Shown here piece after piece: positions 48,268 through 52,995 of a DNA stretch of 52,995 nucleotides (within the stretch, counting starts at the first letter, position 1; each line of letters opens with the position of its first letter). Where the stretch lies: NCBI GenBank assembly GCA_020445785.1, contig JAGRFZ010000013.1:42633-95627 (forward strand), written 5' to 3'. This stretch comes from Rhodocyclaceae bacterium. GTDB taxonomy: Bacteria > Pseudomonadota > Gammaproteobacteria > Burkholderiales > Rhodocyclaceae. The notes beneath the pieces were generated by a model. The model saw only the letters and a list, made by a program, of their open reading frames with translations. It searched no databases and was not told the DNA's origin. Position numbers and translations under genes: made by a program.

Positions 48268-48671
48268 AGATCATCAAGGTCCGACGCGGGTACACGACGA
48301 ATTCGTCCGCCGCCAGCGAGTTCGTGCCACCCGAATCCTGGAACAACCAGGCGGCGCCGGTGCCGCCGGTAGCGGGCTCTGCGCCGGGCACGTCGCCGGC
48401 GCCGCCATCGCCGGCGAGCGGCACGGCGATCAAGCCCTTCCCGATCCCGGTGCGCCCGGAGACGGCTGCCGGTCAGGCCGCGAGCCCGGTCGCCGGTGCG
48501 CCGATCGGTCAGGTCGTACAGCAACCCCAGGCCGCGGCACCGCAGGCACCCGGCAACCTGGGCAGCCCCGGCCTGCTCGGCGGGCTTGCCGCAATGGTCG
48601 GCCTTGCGTTCGTCGCCGAGCGGGGGATACGGGCCATCATCCGACGGCGGAGGAAGGACGACGATGCGTGA
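48264..48671 (+). CDS. Small tail-anchored protein with an NSS-motif N-terminus; candidate radical SAM substrate
   Basis: A 135-residue protein in three parts. The N-terminus, KVRRGYTTNSSAASEFVPP, belongs to a recurrent short motif class (basic, R-G-[FY]-[VT]-[TS]-N-S-S) seen at the start of otherwise unrelated bacterial proteins and not understood. The middle is a Pro/Ala-rich linker. The end has one TM segment (LLGGLAAMVGLAFVAERGI) and a basic tail RRRRKDDDA. There is no signal peptide. It overlaps the ATPase stop (ATGA) and the radical SAM start (eight bases). Its size and coupling make it a candidate substrate or partner of that enzyme; this is inference. Confidence 0.72.
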   Translation: MKIIKVRRGYTTNSSAASEFVPPESWNNQAAPVPPVAGSAPGTSPAPPSPASGTAIKPFPIPVRPETAAGQAASPVAGAPIGQVVQQPQAAAPQAPGNLGSPGLLGGLAAMVGLAFVAERGIRAIIRRRRKDDDA

Positions 48672-49914
48672 AACGCAAGTGCTGCTGCGACGCGAGCCCG
48701 GCTACGGCGGCTTCGTCTTCCATCCGGAGGACGCGACCTTCGTCCATCTCGACCACGAAGCCTTCGCAACCGCCAAGCGGGTGTGGTGCGACGGCGGATC
48801 GCCGGAATCCGAAGACGCCCGGACGATGATGCGGCAGCTGACGGAGGCCCTGCCGCCGATGGGCGGACCCGTACGCTACGTCGATCACGGGCCCGGCACG
48901 GCCACGATCGTCTCCAACCAATTCGCCGCACCGACCCTGATCGACTTTCAGATCACCGACTACTGTGAGCTGGCATGCCCCCAGTGCTACGCCTCGTCGG
49001 TGGCCGGCGGTCGTCATGTGGACTGGGACGACGCCTGCCTGGCCTTCGCCCGCATGCGGGAAGCCGGCGTCTGCCAGGTGGCGATCGGCGGCGGCGAGCC
49101 GTTGCGCCATCCGCTGCTGGCGGAAATCCTCGCCGAAGTGCGCGCCAACGGCATGGTGCCCAATCTCACCACCACCGGCATCGGCATGAGTGACGCCCAG
49201 CTCGATGCGATCACCACCCATTGCGGTGCCGTCGCCCTGAGCCTGGAAGGCGTCGGCGAGCGCTTCTCGATCCGTCGGCGCCAGGGTTGGGATACCTTCC
49301 GCGAACAGGTGGCGCGGTTCATGGGCGCGGGCCTGAACCTGGTGCTGCAAATCACGTTGAGCGCCGAGAACTGCGACGAGTTGCACGAGATCGCCGAATA
49401 CGCAGCGGGCATCGACGGGCTCTACGGCGTGATCTTCCTCGCCCACAAGCCCGCCGGGCGCGCCACCCTGTTCGATTCACCGCTCGCGGCGCGACCCTTC
49501 GCCGAGGTCTATCCGCAGGTCATCGCAGCCGTGCGCCGGCTGCGCAAGAACACCCGGGTCGGCTTCGACTGCTGCCTCAGCCCGCTGATCACGTCGGTCG
49601 AAAGCGATCTCGGGTTCGCGCCGACCGAGATCGTCGAGGGCTGCTCCGCCGTGCGCGGTTCGATCGGCCTGACCATCGATCTCGACTGCGTTCCCTGCAC
49701 CTTCCTGCCGGCGCGCAAGCTCGGCAACCTGCGCGAGGCCTCGGTGGTGGACATCTGGCGCAATCTCCACGCGGATGCCTTTCGGGATCTGCAGGCGGCA
49801 TTTCTCGACCGGGGGCCCGGCTGCGCGGGCTGCCGCGTGAATGGATCCTGCCTCGGCGGCTGCCCGGTCTGGGATCTCGTCGGTTGCGCCCACACCGAAG
49901 GAGCCGCCCCGTGA
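48664..49914 (+). CDS. Radical SAM/SPASM domain protein
   Basis: A 416-residue protein. The radical SAM domain starts at about residue 92 with QITDYCELACPQCYASS (C-x3-C-x2-C), then IGGGEPLRHP and SLEGVGERF. The C-terminal SPASM region has DLDCVPCTF and the cysteine-rich GCAGCRVNGSCLGGCPVWD, which would hold auxiliary clusters. About 90 residues precede the core, beginning RREPGYGGFVFHPED, similar to the PqqD-like or substrate-binding extensions of peptide maturases. SPASM enzymes usually modify ribosomal peptides. The coupled small gene just upstream is the obvious candidate substrate. Confidence 0.92.
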   Translation: MRETQVLLRREPGYGGFVFHPEDATFVHLDHEAFATAKRVWCDGGSPESEDARTMMRQLTEALPPMGGPVRYVDHGPGTATIVSNQFAAPTLIDFQITDYCELACPQCYASSVAGGRHVDWDDACLAFARMREAGVCQVAIGGGEPLRHPLLAEILAEVRANGMVPNLTTTGIGMSDAQLDAITTHCGAVALSLEGVGERFSIRRRQGWDTFREQVARFMGAGLNLVLQITLSAENCDELHEIAEYAAGIDGLYGVIFLAHKPAGRATLFDSPLAARPFAEVYPQVIAAVRRLRKNTRVGFDCCLSPLITSVESDLGFAPTEIVEGCSAVRGSIGLTIDLDCVPCTFLPARKLGNLREASVVDIWRNLHADAFRDLQAAFLDRGPGCAGCRVNGSCLGGCPVWDLVGCAHTEGAAP

Positions 49915-50125
49915 ACAGATCATGGACAGCCGGCCACGGGCCCCAAACAGCACTGCAATGCTTTGAAAGTTCTGCGCTTTTCTCGCCATTCCGGCCTGCA
50001 ACCCAGCCCAGCCTGTCTATTTCCTGTACAGACCGCTGCTCGTCGGCATTCGCTGTATGGACGCAAGAATCGCCTAACCGAATGTATTTTCTGAATTTTT
50101 TTGGAGACGGCCAGACGCGGAAGAC

Positions 50126-50141
50126 TGGCCCGGATCATGCT
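50126..50141 (+). promoter_or_regulatory. Sigma-54 promoter of the inositol synthase/toroid operon
   Basis: TGGCCCGGATCATGCT has GG-N10-GC and shares TGGCCCGGA with the promoter of the other toroid operon. Transcription would start near 50152, leaving a leader of about 250 bases. Confidence 0.65.
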
Positions 50142-50249
50142 ATGAATGACTCAGGTACTTCTCGGGTTCCTCGAATCCGCGGGATCCTCTCGCCCAAGGT
50201 CGCGCGCCTGTCCCCCCAAGTTCGTATGCAGGCCGGACCACAAGACGAC

Positions 50250-50281
50250 GCGAACGGCACATCGCTCGGTGTGCCGTTCGC
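50250..50281 (+). other. 11-bp perfect stem-loop in the leader of the inositol synthase operon
   Basis: GCGAACGGCAC (50250-50260) pairs with GTGCCGTTCGC (50271-50281) around a ten-base loop. There is no T tract, so it is not a standard terminator. It could be a leader RNA structure or a protein-binding inverted repeat. Confidence 0.55.
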
Positions 50282-50403
50282 CGACGTCGCCGAAATCGTC
50301 GCGCCCAGGCCGGGGTCTGCGTGCCAATCGCGCCGCGCCGACGTGATTTCGCGATTCACTGCTCGGACGAAGGTTCGGCATATCCAGCGCGGGGGGCTTC
50401 TTC

Positions 50404-51657
50404 ATGCTTGATCTCGTACATCGTCCTGGCGCCAGGACCGGCCTGTGGATTCTCGGTGCACTCGGCGATATCGCCACGACCCTGATCGTCGGCGGCCTTG
50501 CCATCCGCAGGGGCCTTCGACCGCCCACCGGCATGGTGACCGCACTGCCGCCCTTCAACGCCTTACCGCTGACACGTCTCGACGATCTGGTGATCGGTGG
50601 TGTCGACATCCGCGAGGGGAGCGTGTCGGCCAGCGCCCGCCAGGTCGGTGCCTCATCCGGAACCTTCGATGCGACGCTGCTCGACGCGTTGGCGAAGGAT
50701 CTCGCGGCGGTGGATGCCAACCTGGTGGCGGCACCGCCGCTGGCGTGGGATGCGCAGGCTCCCGAGCAGGCGCGGCCGGCCCTGAGCGACGTCGTCGCCG
50801 AACTGCGCACGCGCATCGCGGCGTTCCGGACCCGTCATCGGCTCGATCACGTGGTGGTGGTGAATCTGGTTTCGGCGGAGCCCGAGCCCCCCGCGCTGCC
50901 GACCACTGCCGCGCTGGCAGCGCTCGAAGCGGCCATCGCGCAGGACCGGCGCGACCAGGTGACGCCGAGCATGTGCAGCGCCTACGCATGCCTGCAGGAG
51001 TCCTGCTCCTTCATCAACTTCACACCGAACGCCTACGCGACCTGTCCCGCCCTGCAACAGCTCGCCCAGCGGATGCGGGTGCCGATTGCGGGCAACGACG
51101 GCAAGACCGGCGAGACGCTGGTGAAGACCGCGCTGGCGCCGATGTTTGCAGCGCGCAACCTCCGGGTATTGAGCTGGGAGGGCTTCAATATGCTCGGCAA
51201 CGGCGACGGTGCGACGCTGGAAAACCCGGCGAACCGCGCCTCGAAGATCCGCAACAAGAGCGGGGTGTTGTCGCAGATGCTCGGCTACGAACCCCACGCC
51301 GGCGTGCACATCAACTACGTGCCCTCGCTCGGCGACTGGAAGACCGCCTGGGACCTGATTCATTTCGAGGGCTTCCTCGGCGTGCGCATGAGCATGCAAT
51401 TCACCTGGCAGGGATGCGATTCGATTCTGGCCGCGCCGCTCGTGCTCGACATGGCCCGGCTCGCCGATTTCGCGTTCCGCCAGAACGAATACGGGCCGAT
51501 GGCGCATCTGGCGTGCTTTTTCAAGAATCCCCTCGATGTCGAGGAGATGGCGCTGGCACCGCAATTCGAGATGCTGGTCGCCTATGCGGCAGACCATCTC
51601 GAGCGCATCGGCCGGTGCGACCCGATCCGGGATCACACCACCACGCAGGCGGGCTGA
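50404..51657 (+). CDS. Inositol-3-phosphate synthase family protein
   Basis: A 417-residue protein. The family converts glucose 6-phosphate to myo-inositol 3-phosphate with bound NAD. The Rossmann start is LWILGALGDIATTLIVGG, and the catalytic domain has PIAGNDGKTGETLVKTAL, VLSWEGFNMLGNGDG, LENPANRASKIRNKSG and a final helix region with YGPMAHLACFFKNP. The active-site lysines of the family lie in NDGKTG and in the ASKIRNKS segment. It is the first gene of the second toroid operon. Inositol phosphates in Gram-negatives can feed inositol lipids or solutes; neither pathway is otherwise visible here. Confidence 0.92.
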   Translation: MLDLVHRPGARTGLWILGALGDIATTLIVGGLAIRRGLRPPTGMVTALPPFNALPLTRLDDLVIGGVDIREGSVSASARQVGASSGTFDATLLDALAKDLAAVDANLVAAPPLAWDAQAPEQARPALSDVVAELRTRIAAFRTRHRLDHVVVVNLVSAEPEPPALPTTAALAALEAAIAQDRRDQVTPSMCSAYACLQESCSFINFTPNAYATCPALQQLAQRMRVPIAGNDGKTGETLVKTALAPMFAARNLRVLSWEGFNMLGNGDGATLENPANRASKIRNKSGVLSQMLGYEPHAGVHINYVPSLGDWKTAWDLIHFEGFLGVRMSMQFTWQGCDSILAAPLVLDMARLADFAFRQNEYGPMAHLACFFKNPLDVEEMALAPQFEMLVAYAADHLERIGRCDPIRDHTTTQAG

Positions 51658-51677
51658 CCGCGCGCGATGAGCCGCCC

Positions 51678-52388
51678 ATGAAACCACTCGCGACGATGGG
51701 ATGCGCCCTGCTCCTAGCGGCGGTCGCGGCTGCGAGCTTCGGCCCGACGGCCGCCGGCGCGGCCCCGGCCGAACGCGGCTTTGCAATCTGCCTCTGTCTC
51801 GTCGTCGTCCTCCTCCTGCTCGGTTCGCCGTCGGCGCATGCCGACCGGGGCAGGCTGGCCGGGCCCGCCGCCAGGCTGGGCTGGTCTTTCGTCGGCGCCT
51901 TCGCCGCGCTGATCTGGCTGACCCTGTTCGCCGGCCTGTCGTGGCCCCTCGGCGCCGCCGCCGCGACGGGTGTCTTCTGCTGCCTGCTGCTCGCCGGCGG
52001 CAGCGAGGCCTTGCTGGTCGCCGTCGGCGTCCGCCGTGACCATGCCCGCATCGCCGTGGCCCTGGTGGCGCTGCTGAACCTCACCGCCCCTTTGTGGCTC
52101 GGCCCGCTGGCGACGCGCTGGCCGCACATCGCCGAGGCCACGCTGCGCTATGGCATGGCCGGTTACTTCGCCGCCCTGCTCGAATTCGACGTCGCACGCA
52201 GTTCGTGGCTCTACCGCCAGGCCTCCCTCGCCGGCACCGGAGACAGCTACCCCGACCCCACCATCGCCACGCTGGTGCTGCTCGCCGCCGGCGCGGCAGC
52301 AGTCGCCATTGCAGCCCGGATCAGGCAGCCGACGGCGGCTGCCCGCAGCACCCCGTTTACGCCATCTCACCCCGTACCAGGAAACTGA
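51678..52388 (+). CDS. Polytopic membrane protein of unknown function
   Basis: A 236-residue protein with about six hydrophobic segments (near 5-30, 35-52, 68-90, 93-115, 124-145 and 192-212). Two loops stand out: GVRRDHARIAV and EFDVARSSWLYRQASLAGTGDSYPDP in the last third. The CDP-alcohol phosphatidyltransferase motif is absent, so it is not a standard phosphatidylinositol synthase. It lies 20 bases after the inositol synthase and three bases before the toroid gene, so the three are co-transcribed. I do not recognise the family. Confidence 0.78.
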   Translation: MKPLATMGCALLLAAVAAASFGPTAAGAAPAERGFAICLCLVVVLLLLGSPSAHADRGRLAGPAARLGWSFVGAFAALIWLTLFAGLSWPLGAAAATGVFCCLLLAGGSEALLVAVGVRRDHARIAVALVALLNLTAPLWLGPLATRWPHIAEATLRYGMAGYFAALLEFDVARSSWLYRQASLAGTGDSYPDPTIATLVLLAAGAAAVAIAARIRQPTAAARSTPFTPSHPVPGN

Positions 52389-52391
52389 CCG

Positions 52392-52995
52392 ATGAAGCGA
52401 AACTCCCTGTTCGGCCTGTTGGCCGCCTCGCTGTTCCTTGCCTCCAGTCTGCTGCCGGTGGGCGCACGAGCCGCCGAGGCCAAGATGGACCCCGAACTGC
52501 GCACCGCGGCGCGCAAGGCCGTCGACGCCGGCATCCACTACCTGCGCGGCACGCAGGCGGAGGACGGCTCGTGGTCCAAGTCGGTCGGCATCACCGCACT
52601 GGCGCTTCGCGCCATGCTGGAGAGCTATCAGCGCTACGGCACCTACGATGGCGCCTTCGTCACGCGCCCGGTCGAGTTCATCCTCTCCAAGGTGCGCGAG
52701 GACGGCGCCATCAGCGAAGGCGCGCAAAATTCCAGCTACAACACCTCGGCGGCCATTTCCGCACTGGTCGCGACGCGAAGGCCGGAATACGGCGAAGTGA
52801 TCGCCAAGGCGAGAACCTTCCTGACCGGACATCAGATCGACGATGGCGAAGGCTATTCGCCCGATCATCGCTACTACGGCGGCATCGGCTACGGTACCGA
52901 CGAGCGTCCGGACCTGTCGAACCTCTATCTCGCGGTCGAAGCCTTGAATGCGTCCGGCCTGCCGGCCGACGATCCGGCCTGGGCGAAGGCCATGA
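52392..52995 (+). CDS. Exported alpha/alpha-toroid (squalene-cyclase-repeat-like) protein, cut by the window end
   Basis: The first 201 residues are visible, with a signal peptide (cleavage after ARAAEA). Toroid repeats follow: AGIHYLRGTQAEDGSWSKSV, ITALALRAML, VEFILSKVREDGAISEG, YNTSAAISALVA and DRPDLSNLYLAVEAL-like helices, spaced about 45-50 residues apart as in prenyltransferase/squalene-oxidase repeats. No cyclase active-site motif is in the visible part. It is a second exported toroid protein beside the one at 39713, on the opposite side of the regulator pair. An AGGAAA site precedes the ATG. Confidence 0.88.
   Translation, partial: MKRNSLFGLLAASLFLASSLLPVGARAAEAKMDPELRTAARKAVDAGIHYLRGTQAEDGSWSKSVGITALALRAMLESYQRYGTYDGAFVTRPVEFILSKVREDGAISEGAQNSSYNTSAAISALVATRRPEYGEVIAKARTFLTGHQIDDGEGYSPDHRYYGGIGYGTDERPDLSNLYLAVEALNASGLPADDPAWAKAM

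Larger units (their letters stand above)
49915..50403 (+). other. 489-base region with sigma-54 promoter and structured leader
   Basis: No convincing gene. The first 200 bases are visibly richer in A and T than the surroundings, with short T runs near 50085-50105 and an 8-base palindrome CTGTACAG at 50024-50031, about 120-130 bases upstream of the predicted start site where activators of sigma-54 bind. A GTG frame overlapping the upstream stop runs to 50411, but its product looks random. Confidence 0.65.

Noticed and set aside
49911-50411. GTG frame overlapping the radical SAM stop (GTGA), about 166 codons
   Set aside because: The overlap looks inviting, but the product has no fold-like pattern, codon use differs from neighbours, and the frame spans the sigma-54 promoter and the leader stem-loop.

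Overview
The window is gene-dense, GC-rich DNA (roughly two thirds G+C by eye) from a Gram-negative proteobacterium, most likely a gamma- or betaproteobacterium. Support comes from type I MurB, an adjacent glutathione synthase, a DUF1840 protein, a PACE efflux pump, a TAXI-type TRAP transporter, NdvB-like glucan synthesis, a PEP-CTERM protein and recognisable sigma-54 and sigma-28 promoter elements. I found no rRNA, tRNA, CRISPR array, insertion sequence or phage gene, so the genes are interpreted as chromosomal.

Layout. 1-3644: glutathione synthase, then an operon with a heptaheme cytochrome c between two small membrane proteins, followed by a bacteriohemerythrin. 3701-8503: argC, a PhoD-like phosphatase, two small genes and the flavin transferase apbE. 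8467-14917: a beta-glucan cluster with a GT-C membrane glycosyltransferase, an NdvB-like GH17-GT2 fusion and a second membrane GH17 enzyme. 15016-20264: MFS transporter, exported MsrB, PACE pump, murB, a chemotaxis-like protein behind a sigma-28-like promoter, and a FAH-family hydrolase. 20249-28305 (minus strand): an HtrA protease with two small secreted proteins, an HMA-like protein, a methyltransferase, a VOC protein, a CheY-like regulator, a QseB/PmrA-type two-component system with DUF1840, and a flavodoxin-like reductase. 28644-34486: TAXI TRAP receptor and fused permease, a DctB-like kinase and a VTT/DedA protein.

The accessory part is 34511-52995. On the minus strand, seven collinear genes run from 41587 down to 34511: a secreted alpha/alpha-toroid protein with thrombospondin-3 repeats and a dockerin-like end, a PEP-CTERM protein, a GspC-like exported protein, a VOC protein, a radical SAM protein with an unusual C-x13-C-x2-C motif, an O-methyltransferase and a YdjY-like exported protein. 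On the plus strand there is a histidine kinase and NtrC-type regulator pair. It is followed by an iron-type ABC transporter translationally coupled to a small membrane-anchored protein with an NSS-motif N-terminus and a radical SAM/SPASM enzyme. Next come an inositol-3-phosphate synthase family protein, a membrane protein and a second exported toroid protein that runs off the window.

The most interesting signal is that excellent sigma-54 promoter matches (GG-N10-GC) precede both toroid-containing units, and the NtrC-type regulator lies between them. I infer one co-regulated cell-envelope or surface system combining radical SAM chemistry, inositol phosphate synthesis, metal uptake and toroid proteins. 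I do not recognise it as a described system. Two further sigma-54 matches, in tandem, precede the TAXI transporter, and a PmrA-type box precedes htrA.
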